Source: Candidatus Pacearchaeota archaeon (GTDB lineage: Archaea > Nanobdellota > Nanobdellia > Pacearchaeales > GW2011-AR1). Taken from it: a DNA stretch of 28,638 bases. A model generated the notes under the pieces. That model did not search any database, was not told the DNA's origin, and worked only from the letters and a program-made list of their open reading frames with translations. Shown here piece by piece: positions 8,195-14,723 of this stretch (within the stretch, counting starts at the first letter, position 1; the number at the start of each line of letters is the position of its first letter). The DNA lies in the NCBI GenBank assembly GCA_016176815.1, contig JACOWL010000018.1, positions 1 through 28,638 of the forward strand, written 5' to 3'. The position numbers and the translations under genes were made by a program.

Positions 8195-8595
8195 ACTTTA
8201 TCTTCTAATCTTTTATTCATTTGTTCTTTATTTTCAGGATTAAGATGTAAAGCATCTACTAACCCGGAATAGTAATTATTTGCAATATTTTTTATTTTTA
8301 TATCGGGATGAGTATAACCGATAATTTCAAATGTATGTAAAAGATGACAAAAATAATGTACGCTGCAAAATTCCAAATCTTCTTTTAATTCATTTAATTG
8401 AGGTAATTCTAATTTTTTCATATAATCTGTAGAAGGGTCTGCACAATTTTGAGTAATTTCTCTTAACCACCGAGTTACTTTTTTAACATTAATCGGTCTG
8501 TGAGTATCTGGTCCTCTTAAAGAAGACAAAATTACGCTTTGTTGTTTCCAGGGTAGATTTCCCATCCAATCTTGTAAAACTTTTCCTTTGCCCAT
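8191..8595 (-). CDS. Uncharacterised protein, phage-like KQQSVILSSLRGPD motif
   Basis: 134 residues from the ATG at 8595; an in-frame TTG at 8616 would add seven residues. The segment LPWKQQSVILSSLRGPDTHR followed by KVTRWLR resembles short hypothetical proteins I associate with phages and mobile elements; that is recollection without a named family. It has no signal peptide or membrane helix. It is convergent with aIF1A, overlapping by 4 bp, and faces away from its neighbours, which fits an independently acquired gene. Confidence 0.55.
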   Translation of the reverse strand: MGKGKVLQDWMGNLPWKQQSVILSSLRGPDTHRPINVKKVTRWLREITQNCADPSTDYMKKLELPQLNELKEDLEFCSVHYFCHLLHTFEIIGYTHPDIKIKNIANNYYSGLVDALHLNPENKEQMNKRLEDKV

Positions 8596-8802
8596 AACAA
8601 AAAAGGACTCAATCAATTTATAAAAATTATTGTAATCAAAATACGTATAATCTTTCTCTTCTTTTATAAGAAGACAATTAATAATTAAAAAAGCTGTTTA
8701 TGATGGAAGATAAATAAATCCGAGCAACTTGTTGCGAGCTATTTAGTTATTCAAAAAAAACCCCATCAAAAACCTTTTAATTCTATAATTCTTATTTTTT
8801 TC

Positions 8803-9315
8803 ATGAAAAAAATAATTTTAGACAACCAAAAAAAAATAATAAAAGAAAAAAACATTCTTGAAAAAGAATTGAATGTTAAAATTTCAAATAAAGATGATGG
8901 AATTTATATTGATGGTTTGTCAGAGAACGAATATCTTGCAGAAAAAGTTATAGACGCAATAAATTTCGGGTTCTCCACTAAAAGGGCCTTATTAATAAAA
9001 AAAAAGAATTTAATGTTTGAAATTTTAAATATTAAAAATTATATGCGCGGAAAGAATATTGTTAGAATAAAAAGCAGAATCGTCGGAGAAGGCGGAAGAG
9101 CTTTGATGGCGCTCTCGCAGCTTTCAGATTGTTATATTGAAATAAAAGGGAATCAAGTGGGAATCATAGGAGATCCGGAAAATATAGAGAACGCGCAAAA
9201 TGCAATAATTATGCTGATAAAAGGCTCCAAGCACGCAAATGTTTATGCTTTTTTAGAAAGAAGTCACCCCGAGCCTATTTTAGATTTTGGGTTGAGGGAA
9301 GTTAAGAAAAACTAA
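8803..9315 (+). CDS. KH-domain pre-rRNA processing protein, Krr1/Dim2 type
   Basis: 170 residues with two KH-like units. The first spans about 1-60 and the second holds a canonical GxxG loop in RIVGEGGRALMAL (G95 to G98). The C-terminus KGSKHANVYAFLERSHPEP is characteristic of the archaeal Dim2/Krr1 family. These proteins bind the 3' region of 16S rRNA and take part in small-subunit assembly, together with aIF1A/aIF2 and Rio kinases. aIF1A lies about 600 bp upstream. A TATA-like TATAATTC stretch lies about 25 nt before the ATG. Confidence 0.88.
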   Translation: MKKIILDNQKKIIKEKNILEKELNVKISNKDDGIYIDGLSENEYLAEKVIDAINFGFSTKRALLIKKKNLMFEILNIKNYMRGKNIVRIKSRIVGEGGRALMALSQLSDCYIEIKGNQVGIIGDPENIENAQNAIIMLIKGSKHANVYAFLERSHPEPILDFGLREVKKN

Positions 9316-9321
9316 AATGAA

Positions 9322-9960
9322 ATGATAATCGGAAAAATTCATGAAGAAAGCTATAATAAAGTTGCACAGGAATATAATGCTAAATTTAATGAAAATTTAA
9401 AAATTCAAACAAGGGTTTTAAAAAATTTTAAGCATCTTTTAGAAAAGCGTTTTCCAAATGAAAAAATAAAAATTTTAGATATTGGGTGTGGGGTAGGGGC
9501 GGATTTAAAAGTTTTTGATGATAAAAAATATATCTTAAATGGATTGGATATCTCTAAAGAAATGATAAAATTTGCAGGAAAAAATGTTTCAAATGCAAAA
9601 TTTGAAGTAATAGATTTTAAAAAAATAAAGGCGTCTAAAAGTTTTCATGGAATTATTTGCGACGCATTTATTCATTTGTTTAAAAAGAATGAGGCTAAAT
9701 TTATACTAAACAAAATAAAGAAAATGCTTAAACCAAACGGACTTGTTTTTATTTCTACTACAAAACATCTTTTTTCTAAAGAGGGATTTTTCAAGAAAGA
9801 GGGTTATATTAAACAAGTAAAGAGATTTAGAAAATTTTGGACTGAAGAAGAATTTAGTAATTTTATTAAGGAAAATAAATTAAAAATTTTAGATGTAAAT
9901 TATGAAAAACAATCAAATTCAGCTAATCTTTGGATGAATTATGTTATTTCTTTAGATTAG
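9322..9960 (+). CDS. Class I SAM-dependent methyltransferase
   Basis: 212 residues with a Rossmann methyltransferase core. Motif I is KILDIGCGVGADLKVF (about residues 50-65), the acidic ribose-binding position is in NGLDISKEMIKFA (about 74-86), and motif IV is GIICDAFIHLF. The MLKPNGLVFISTT segment is typical of small-molecule and ubiE-like methyltransferases. The substrate cannot be read from sequence. It starts 6 bp after the KH gene and is probably co-transcribed with it. Confidence 0.82.
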   Translation: MIIGKIHEESYNKVAQEYNAKFNENLKIQTRVLKNFKHLLEKRFPNEKIKILDIGCGVGADLKVFDDKKYILNGLDISKEMIKFAGKNVSNAKFEVIDFKKIKASKSFHGIICDAFIHLFKKNEAKFILNKIKKMLKPNGLVFISTTKHLFSKEGFFKKEGYIKQVKRFRKFWTEEEFSNFIKENKLKILDVNYEKQSNSANLWMNYVISLD

Positions 9961-10050
9961 GAAATAAAGCAGGAATAAACAAACTTTTAAATATGAATTC
10001 TCTTTTTTTAAAAGATGTCCCTGCGTGACATCACGCTCGGTATTAATTAA

Positions 10051-10058
10051 ATATATAA
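10051..10058 (+). promoter_or_regulatory. TATA box of the tRNA-Asn gene
   Basis: ATATATAA lies about 28-35 nt upstream of the mature tRNA 5' end at 10086, a normal spacing for archaeal tRNA promoters. It is the best TATA match in the preceding 125 bp. Confidence 0.5.
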
Positions 10059-10085
10059 AATGAGATAAGTTTCTCTCCGCGTAAT

Positions 10086-10177
10086 GTCCCGGTAGCTCAG
10101 CGGTAGAGCACATGGCTGTTAGGTAAATAGAATACAAAGAAACCATGGGGTCGCAGGTTCAAATCCTGCCTGGGACG
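10086..10177 (+). tRNA. tRNA-Asn (GTT) with a 20-nt intron after position 37
   Basis: A full cloverleaf can be drawn. The acceptor GTCCCGG pairs with CTGGGAC (one G-U), and the D arm is GCTC/GAGC. The anticodon stem CATGG/CCATG encloses the loop CTGTTA..A with anticodon GTT at 10118-10120. The T arm is GCAGG/CCTGC with loop TTCAAAT. The loop is interrupted by about 20 extra bases (10122-10141) at the canonical archaeal 37/38 position. Removing them gives a normal 7-base loop. The 4-bp helix of a strict bulge-helix-bulge is imperfect by eye, so a relaxed splice motif is likely. CCA is not encoded. The cut-site enzyme EndA begins at the right end of the window. Confidence 0.9.
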
Positions 10178-10212
10178 TTTATTTTTTAAATTAAACAATT
10201 CTCAAAATATTA

Positions 10213-11514
10213 ATGAAAAAAACAAAAGTTCTCCTAGCAATGTCTGGTGGTGTTGACAGCAGTGTCGCCGCGCTTTTATTAAAAAAACAAGGCTATGAAG
10301 TAATCGGCGCATTCATGATAAATTGGAGCGATACAAAAAATAAATTAACCGGCGAATGCGCCTGGAGAGACGAAAGAAGAATCGCAATGAAAATTGCGGC
10401 AAAATTAGGAATTAAATTTATTACACTAAATTTTGAAAAAGAATATAAAAAAGAAGTTGTTGATGTTATGTTTAAAAATTATCAAAAAGGAATCACTCCA
10501 AATCCAGATATAGACTGCAACAATAAAATAAAATTTCCCCTCTTAATTAAAAAAGCAAAAGAGCTTGGCTGCGATTTTATTGCAACCGGACATTATGCAA
10601 GAATAAAAAAAATTACATTAAGTAAGAAGGCTGGAAAGCAGAGCTGGGCGGGGGAAGGGGGAGCGGAGCGCTGGAGGGTGGGGCGAATAATTTATGAACT
10701 GCTTCGGGCAAAAGATGAATTAAAAGACCAATCTTATTTTTTATATAGAATAAAACAAAATGAATTAAAAAATATTTTATTTCCAATAGGAAATTACACA
10801 AAAAAAGAAATCAGGGAAATTGCCAAAAAGAATAAATTTCCAAATTATAATAAAAAAGGGACAGTTGGAATTTGTTTTATTGGAAAAATAAATTTAAAAG
10901 AATTTCTTAAAAAAAGAATAAAACCAAAAAAAGGAGTTATTTTAGATCCAAATGGAAATAAAATCGGAGAACACGACGGAATTTATTATTATACAATTGG
11001 CCAGAGAATTGGCTCAAGATTTGGAATTGAAATTAAAAAGCCCGAAATCTACCAAAAAAAATGGTATGTTGCAAGAAAAATTCCAAAAACAAATACAATA
11101 ATTGCAGCGCCGGAAGGACATGGACTAAATTTTAGAAAAGAAATAATTATAAAAAATCCATATTGGATAAATCCTGATTTTGCTGATAAATTAAAAACAG
11201 ATTACATTAGAGCAGGTAAACAATTTTGCGAAACAAATCTATCAAATCAAAAACAATCAAGGCCTGAAGTTAGGGAAAGTGAAAATGGGCGGTGGAAGGG
11301 GGAGCGAAGCGCTGGTGGGCGGGGCAACGACGCAATAAAAGTTTATTCAAGAATTCGGCAGGTTGGAGAGCTTTTGTCTAGCAAACTGGAATATAAAAAT
11401 AAAAAATTAAAAATTATTTTAAAAAAAGCAATTACCGGAGTTTCTCAAGGACAGGCAATTGTTTTATATAGGGGAGCAAAATGTTTAGGTGGCGGGGTTA
11501 TTTATTTTAACTAA
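10213..11514 (+). CDS. mnmA: tRNA-specific 2-thiouridylase MnmA with two repeat-derived insertions
   Basis: Thiolates U34 of tRNAs for Lys, Glu and Gln using ATP and a sulfur relay. The PP-loop SGGVDSS is at residues 11-17. The catalytic pair is C102 in TPNPDIDCNNKIKF and C221 in VGICFIGKINLKEF. GHYARI and KDQSYFLYRI are also present, and the C-terminal beta-barrel ends in GQAIVLYRG. The product has 433 residues, against roughly 360 for ordinary MnmA. Much of the excess comes from two GC-rich insertions, at about residues 137-158 and 352-374, both carrying the same 40-bp DNA repeat but read in different frames. Both sites look like surface loops, so the enzyme may still work. MnmA is bacterial in type and patchy in archaea, suggesting old transfer. 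A second, divergent copy of its 3' end lies at 11978-12043. Confidence 0.9.
   Translation: MKKTKVLLAMSGGVDSSVAALLLKKQGYEVIGAFMINWSDTKNKLTGECAWRDERRIAMKIAAKLGIKFITLNFEKEYKKEVVDVMFKNYQKGITPNPDIDCNNKIKFPLLIKKAKELGCDFIATGHYARIKKITLSKKAGKQSWAGEGGAERWRVGRIIYELLRAKDELKDQSYFLYRIKQNELKNILFPIGNYTKKEIREIAKKNKFPNYNKKGTVGICFIGKINLKEFLKKRIKPKKGVILDPNGNKIGEHDGIYYYTIGQRIGSRFGIEIKKPEIYQKKWYVARKIPKTNTIIAAPEGHGLNFRKEIIIKNPYWINPDFADKLKTDYIRAGKQFCETNLSNQKQSRPEVRESENGRWKGERSAGGRGNDAIKVYSRIRQVGELLSSKLEYKNKKLKIILKKAITGVSQGQAIVLYRGAKCLGGGVIYFN
10646..10685 (+). repeat. GC-rich palindromic repeat copy 1 inside mnmA
   Basis: A 40-bp GC-rich block (core GGGGGAGCGGAGCGCTGG) inside an AT-rich gene. It matches 35 of 40 positions with the copy at 11287-11326. 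It starts in codon phase 1 of mnmA and is translated as part of AGEGGAERWRVG. It contains the palindrome AGCGCT. Confidence 0.75.
11287..11326 (+). repeat. GC-rich palindromic repeat copy 2 inside mnmA
   Basis: Second copy of the 40-bp block (core GGGGGAGCGAAGCGCTGG) in the same orientation. It sits in codon phase 0, so it is translated as GRWKGERSAGGRG, a different peptide from copy 1. DNA is conserved while the peptide is not, which indicates a mobile or spreading nucleotide element that stayed in frame rather than a protein motif. Confidence 0.75.
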
Positions 11515-11548
11515 AAGGTTTTATTAATACAATTCTCTTTTATTAATT

Positions 11549-11761
11549 ATGAAGATAATTTTTACAGAGCATGCTGAAAAACAAATCAAAGAGCGTAAAA
11601 TTGAAAAAAGACTTATTGAAGAAACAATAAAATATGCCGACAAAATCAGAAAAGCAGGAAAAGATAAATATTATGCCAGTAAAAAAGTTAATGGATTTTC
11701 TATTGAAGTTGTTTATGTCAGAGAAAATTATATAAAGGTTATTACTGTTTATCCTATATGA
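11549..11761 (+). CDS. DUF4258 family protein, toxin-like
   Basis: 70 residues: FTEHAEKQIKERKIEKRLIEETI, then KYYASKKVNGFSIEVVYVRE and a short C-terminal beta strand. This is the DUF4258 pattern, a small RelE/BrnT-like fold often encoded next to a small partner. The stop overlaps the ATG of the DUF2283 gene (ATGA at 11758-11761), so the two are translated together. A TATA-like TTTTATTAAT is about 25-34 nt upstream, suggesting a leaderless message. A toxin-antitoxin function is inference; these pairs are mostly uncharacterised. Confidence 0.8.
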   Translation: MKIIFTEHAEKQIKERKIEKRLIEETIKYADKIRKAGKDKYYASKKVNGFSIEVVYVRENYIKVITVYPI

Positions 11762-11964
11762 AAATAAGCTATGATTCAGATGCAGACGCAATTTACATTA
11801 AATTAAGAGATGAAGAAATTGTTGAAACCAAAAAAGTAGATGACTATACTATTCTTGATTATAACAAAGAAGGGTATCTTATTGGGATTGAATTGCTTTT
11901 TATAAGCGAACAAAATCCAAGATTGTTAAAAGAATTTTTGGTAGAGAATTTAATTAAATCATAA
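11758..11964 (+). CDS. DUF2283 family protein, partner of DUF4258
   Basis: 68 residues opening MKISYDSDADAIYIKLRDEE, the hallmark of DUF2283, followed by DYNKEGYLIGIELLF. DUF2283 proteins are routinely found beside DUF4258 proteins, in the antitoxin-like position. It overlaps its neighbour by 4 bp. Directly after its stop is a second copy of the mnmA 3' end, which marks this pair as an insertion. Confidence 0.85.
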   Translation: MKISYDSDADAIYIKLRDEEIVETKKVDDYTILDYNKEGYLIGIELLFISEQNPRLLKEFLVENLIKS

Positions 11965-11977
11965 AATATCCAAGATA

Positions 11978-12043
11978 ACAATTGTTTTATATCGGGGAAC
12001 AAAATGTTTGGGCGGCGGAGTTATTGGGTTTGATAATCAATAA
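11978..12043 (+). pseudogene. mnmA: Displaced, divergent copy of the mnmA 3' end
   Basis: The frame reads TIVLYRGTKCLGGGVIGFDN, then Q and TAA (12041-12043). The functional mnmA ends AIVLYRGAKCLGGGVIYFN. The nucleotide match is obvious (for example AATTGTTTTATAT and AAAATGTTT in both), with scattered substitutions. There is no start codon or upstream domain, so it is a remnant. The simplest reading is that the DUF4258/DUF2283 pair arrived with its own mnmA tail, leaving the original tail displaced downstream. Confidence 0.8.
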
Positions 12044-12074
12044 TATTTTTATACTCTTCTTTCTTCCTTAAATC

Positions 12075-12143
12075 ATGGAATTAGATAAAGCAAATTCAGG
12101 AAAAATTTTCATTATCCAATTCAGGAGGAAAGAATGGAATTAG
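12075..12143 (+). CDS. 22-residue upstream ORF from a duplicated nitroreductase start
   Basis: ATGGAATTAGATAAAGCAA occurs at 12075 and again at 12134, the start of the nitroreductase gene. The first copy opens a 22-codon ORF (MELDKANSGKIFIIQFRRKE, then WN) whose TAG at 12141-12143 overlaps the second start. The first ATG has a TATA-like ATATTTTTATA about 25 nt upstream, as in a leaderless gene. The second has GGAGG eight bases upstream. Probably a 59-bp tandem duplication converted a leaderless gene into a coupled one. Confidence 0.5.
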   Translation: MELDKANSGKIFIIQFRRKEWN

Positions 12144-12676
12144 ATAAAGCAATCAAATCGCGAAAATCTGTAAAAAAGTTTTCAAAGAAAAAGCCGGACT
12201 GGAGAAAAATAATTGAAGCAATTGACAGCGCGAGATACTCTCCAATGGCTGGAAATTTATGCAGCTTGAAATTTATTCTTGTCTCTGATAAAGAAAAAAT
12301 ACGACAGCTTTCAAAAGCAAGCGAGCAGGAATTTGTTGCAGATGCGCAGTATGCAGTCGTGATTTGCTCAAATCCTTCAATAACTTTAAATGCTTATGAA
12401 GAACGCGGCGGGAATTATTTAAAACAACAGGCAGGAGCAGGAATACAAAACTTTTTATTAAAATTGGAAGAAGTTGGCTTGGCAACATGCTGGATTGGAC
12501 ATTTTGTTGACGAAAAAGTAAAAAATATTTTAAAAATTCCAAAAGAAATTAATGTTGAAGCATTTTTTCCAATTGGATATGAAAAAGAAACTGCAAAAAC
12601 AAAACCAAAAAGAAAAATAGAATTAGACAGAATTTTGTATTTTGAAGAATATGGAAAGAGCAGGATGGGAAGATAA
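12134..12676 (+). CDS. Nitroreductase family FMN-dependent oxidoreductase
   Basis: 180 residues with the nitroreductase layout: KAIKSRKSVKKFSKKKPDW at the N-terminus (phosphate and FMN contacts), SARYSPMAGNLCSLKFILV, then AGAGIQNFLLKLEEVGLATC and GHFVDEKVKNILKIPKEINV. These enzymes use NAD(P)H to reduce nitro groups, quinones or flavins; the substrate here is unknown. The start at 12134 has GGAGG eight bases upstream. Its stop is 44 bp before the left arm of the extended attC palindrome, so it is either chromosomal or the first cassette of the array. Confidence 0.85.
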   Translation: MELDKAIKSRKSVKKFSKKKPDWRKIIEAIDSARYSPMAGNLCSLKFILVSDKEKIRQLSKASEQEFVADAQYAVVICSNPSITLNAYEERGGNYLKQQAGAGIQNFLLKLEEVGLATCWIGHFVDEKVKNILKIPKEINVEAFFPIGYEKETAKTKPKRKIELDRILYFEEYGKSRMGR

Positions 12677-12720
12677 AAAAAGAAAAAATCCCAATAGAAG
12701 ACAAATTAAAAATCCTTTGA

Positions 12721-12739
12721 TAATTTAATTAAATCTAAC
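12721..12739 (+). repeat. Left arm of a 19-bp inverted repeat bounding the cassette insert
   Basis: TAATTTAATTAAATCTAAC is the exact reverse complement of 19615-19633. Its last seven bases are the R'' box of attC1. The two arms are 6.9 kb apart but would pair as one extended hairpin base if the two cassettes were absent. Confidence 0.85.
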
Positions 12740-12862
12740 GTTCTGGGGCTTTATGCAGGCGGGAATAAAAACATCGTCCCTGTCCCGCAAAACAAAGATA
12801 ATAGAAAATTCAAATTTTCAAATTAGCAATGTCCCCCGCTTGCATTAAAGCCCTTGTTGGGC
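12733..12862 (+). other. attC recombination site 1
   Basis: 130 bp from R'' ATCTAAC (fits RYYYAAC) to R' GTTGGGC (fits GTTRRRY). The inner arms GGGGCTTTATGCAGGCGGG and CCCGCTTGCATTAAAGCCC pair with one extra base in the 3' arm, as expected for an extrahelical base. Unpaired spacers of 5 and 2 bases separate the boxes, giving the usual asymmetry. The crossover point would be between G12856 and T12857. R'' and R' do not match each other here; R'' matches the TTAGAT after attC3, as expected if cassettes were inserted into this site. Confidence 0.88.
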
Positions 12863-12884
12863 GTCAGTTTTATTTCTGTCCATA

Positions 12885-13256
12885 TTAATCTAAATTTATT
12901 CTTTGTATTCTTCCAAAATTTTTCCTTGTAAAATAATCAAATCGTTCTTTTGAATTTATCAGCACTATGTCATATTTTGACTGACTTAATGAATTTATTG
13001 GGGATTTTGGTCTAAATGGAGGAGGTCCATAAGCATTTATTTTAACGTTTTCAACTCCCTTAAATTCAAGAATCGTTTTAAACTTTTTTAATTCTTTATG
13101 GGGATAATTTTCCTTAAACTGAAAGATAACATCAATATCATTTATTTGGTCAAATGGTTTATTTAGGTAAGAACCAAATAAAAAAATCCCTTCTAAACCA
13201 TTTGTCTGATTAGAAAGTTCTTTTAAATCGTTCTTTATTAAATTTAAGTGTTCCAT
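12885..13256 (-). CDS. MNT-fold nucleotidyltransferase domain protein
   Basis: 123 residues with a minimal nucleotidyltransferase motif: GIFLFGSYLNKPFDQINDID, in which G28-S29 and the carboxylates D40 and D42 form the catalytic signature. The usual basic residue after the GS pair is replaced (GSYLNK). It lies 5 bp after the FRG gene and is clearly co-transcribed with it. MNT proteins often act as antitoxins to HEPN toxins or as standalone enzymes. Here the partner is an FRG protein, so an antitoxin or defence role is possible but unproven. Confidence 0.75.
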   Translation of the reverse strand: MEHLNLIKNDLKELSNQTNGLEGIFLFGSYLNKPFDQINDIDVIFQFKENYPHKELKKFKTILEFKGVENVKINAYGPPPFRPKSPINSLSQSKYDIVLINSKERFDYFTRKNFGRIQRINLD

Positions 13257-13261
13257 TATTA

Positions 13262-14314
13262 TTAATGGTTTTTTAAGTTTAAATATTTTACGTATTCCTT
13301 TTGTTTTTCTAATTCAGGAAATAAAGAACCATCATGAATCTGCAAATTTAATAAATCATTAAATATTGCTTTCTTATTAATGTACTGAATATCGCATTCT
13401 ATTAAAAAATTTCCTACTCTATTTAATTCTTTTAATCCCATTTGTCGGGGTATCCTGTCCTTTAAATTTAATTTTTTCCCGCCATGCAGAGTAAAAAGGG
13501 CGTTTTGATAGGTCATTCTCTTATCTATTATATTTGGTTGCAGGGCAATTGGGGAACAAAAAATTTTTATTATTTTATTATAATCTTTACGTTCTTTTAT
13601 GCGACATATATCAAGTTTTAAATGAGAAATAAAATTTGTATTTATTTCTTTATCTGCCCAATTAAATTTGCCAAAATCTTTTTCTGTCGCCAATAGCCAT
13701 TCCCGAATTGTATCAGTATAAGCCATTTTAAATCTGAATATAGCTCCAAAATCGTTAATGTGATGTATATTTTCTTGTCCTTTTCTTAAACTCGTAAAAT
13801 TATTTAATTTGCACGTATTTAGAAGGTATAACTTACCATTTTGTCTTTTTTTGCTTTTAACAGCAAAATACAATGCCACAAGGATATTATTTGTCCAATC
13901 CAATAATCTTGTAGGTATTCCATGGTGTTGTAAATAAGAGAGTTTTTCCCCTATATCTTTGAAATCCCTTAACTCTTGATTAATAGCAGATAAATTATTA
14001 ACAATTAAGGTTTCATTATATTCTCTAAAACTTTGTCTAAATATTGTTGGAGTAATTGCATTTTTGTATACTCGTTCTTCTCCTCTAAACCAAACTCCAC
14101 GCATTAAATCTCCTTTTGGAAGTGAAGGGGGTAATTGGGAATTGCTTAATGTGAAAAATGGGAGTTTACTATTATTATCTCTTTCTTTTTTTAATATTTT
14201 TAGTAGTTTAATAGCATCTTCAACAGAATTTATTTTATATTCGTTGTTTAAGAGGGTATTTAATATTGTTTTATGGGAATTTTTATTTTGTATGGCTAAA
14301 TTATTCTTTTTCAA
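13262..14314 (-). CDS. FRG-domain protein
   Basis: 350 residues. The FRG domain is marked by GVWFRGEERVYKNAITPTIF (FRG at 76-78) and LQHHGIPTRLLDWTNNILVA (about 128-147), then YFAVKSKKRQNGKLYLL. FRG proteins are common in mobile and defence-related gene sets; their biochemical activity is unsettled. The reported frame begins at TTG (14314); the frame is open only back to a TGA about 70 bp further up and has no ATG there, so TTG is the best start. It is the middle gene of the three-gene cassette. Confidence 0.82.
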   Translation of the reverse strand: MKKNNLAIQNKNSHKTILNTLLNNEYKINSVEDAIKLLKILKKERDNNSKLPFFTLSNSQLPPSLPKGDLMRGVWFRGEERVYKNAITPTIFRQSFREYNETLIVNNLSAINQELRDFKDIGEKLSYLQHHGIPTRLLDWTNNILVALYFAVKSKKRQNGKLYLLNTCKLNNFTSLRKGQENIHHINDFGAIFRFKMAYTDTIREWLLATEKDFGKFNWADKEINTNFISHLKLDICRIKERKDYNKIIKIFCSPIALQPNIIDKRMTYQNALFTLHGGKKLNLKDRIPRQMGLKELNRVGNFLIECDIQYINKKAIFNDLLNLQIHDGSLFPELEKQKEYVKYLNLKNH

Positions 14315-14333
14315 ATCTCCAAATTTCTTTAAT

Positions 14334-14489
14334 TTAATTCTTTTTTTGTATGAATATAGAATTTTTTTCTGTCTGCCGTCTCAAACTGCGATGAAGAAAA
14401 TAAACTGTCAGAACGGCTGCAAAAGAAAGTGTAAGCATTATTATTGTCCCGCCATAAATAATTGTCTCGATGGAGATTTCAATAGTCAT
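14334..14489 (-). CDS. Small single-pass membrane protein (51 residues)
   Basis: Translation from ATG at 14487-14489 gives MTIEISIETIIYGGTIIMLT followed by LSFAAVLTVYFLHRSLRRQT and a short polar end. One hydrophobic segment (about residues 9-32) is followed by a basic cytosolic stretch. It ends 19 bp before the TTG of the FRG gene and is on the same strand, making it the first gene of the cassette operon. It resembles no family I know. A small membrane component in a putative toxin or defence unit is a possibility. Confidence 0.5.
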   Translation of the reverse strand: MTIEISIETIIYGGTIIMLTLSFAAVLTVYFLHRSLRRQTEKNSIFIQKKN

Positions 14490-14535
14490 CTATATCTTTT
14501 GTACTTGTTATTTGTCCCCTGTCTCTAAAAATTGC

Positions 14536-14665
14536 GCCCAACGTTCTGGGGCTTTATGCAGGCGGGAATAAAAACATCGTCCCTGTCCCGCAAAACAAAG
14601 ATAATAGAAAATTCAAATTTTCAAATTAGCAATGCCCCCCGCTTGCATTAAAGCCCTTGTTGGGC
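14536..14665 (+). other. attC recombination site 2
   Basis: 130 bp from R'' GCCCAAC to R' GTTGGGC, perfectly complementary boxes. Apart from the R'' box it differs from attC1 by a single T/C substitution; the identity covers 12737-12874 and 14540-14677. Inner arms and the extra base are as in attC1. The crossover lies between G14659 and T14660. Confidence 0.9.
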
Positions 14666-14723
14666 GTCAGTTTTATTGTTGTTAGTCAATAATTTATAAT
14701 GTGTTCATAACTTTTTGTCAAAG

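Larger units (their letters stand above)
12857..14659 (+). mobile_element. Integron gene cassette 2 (membrane peptide / FRG / NTase)
   Basis: 1803 bp between the crossover points of attC1 and attC2. It begins TTGGGC and ends with an attC whose R'' is GCCCAAC. The ends would therefore pair perfectly in the excised circle, which is the diagnostic property of a genuine cassette. It holds three genes, all on the minus strand relative to the attC orientation. That reversed arrangement implies that the cassette has its own promoter. Confidence 0.85.

Noticed and set aside
10013..10031. GATGTC...GACATC hairpin upstream of the tRNA, as a terminator or operator
   Set aside because: Only 6 bp with a 7-base loop and no T-run after it; too weak to call.
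14064..14528. 154-codon plus-strand ORF opposite the FRG gene
   Set aside because: It lies antisense to the FRG domain, whose motifs are clear, and its translation has no recognisable features.
12733..14677. The 138-bp direct repeat as an IS end or target-site duplication
   Set aside because: No transposase and no terminal inverted repeats of an IS; the R''/R' boxes and paired stems fit attC much better.
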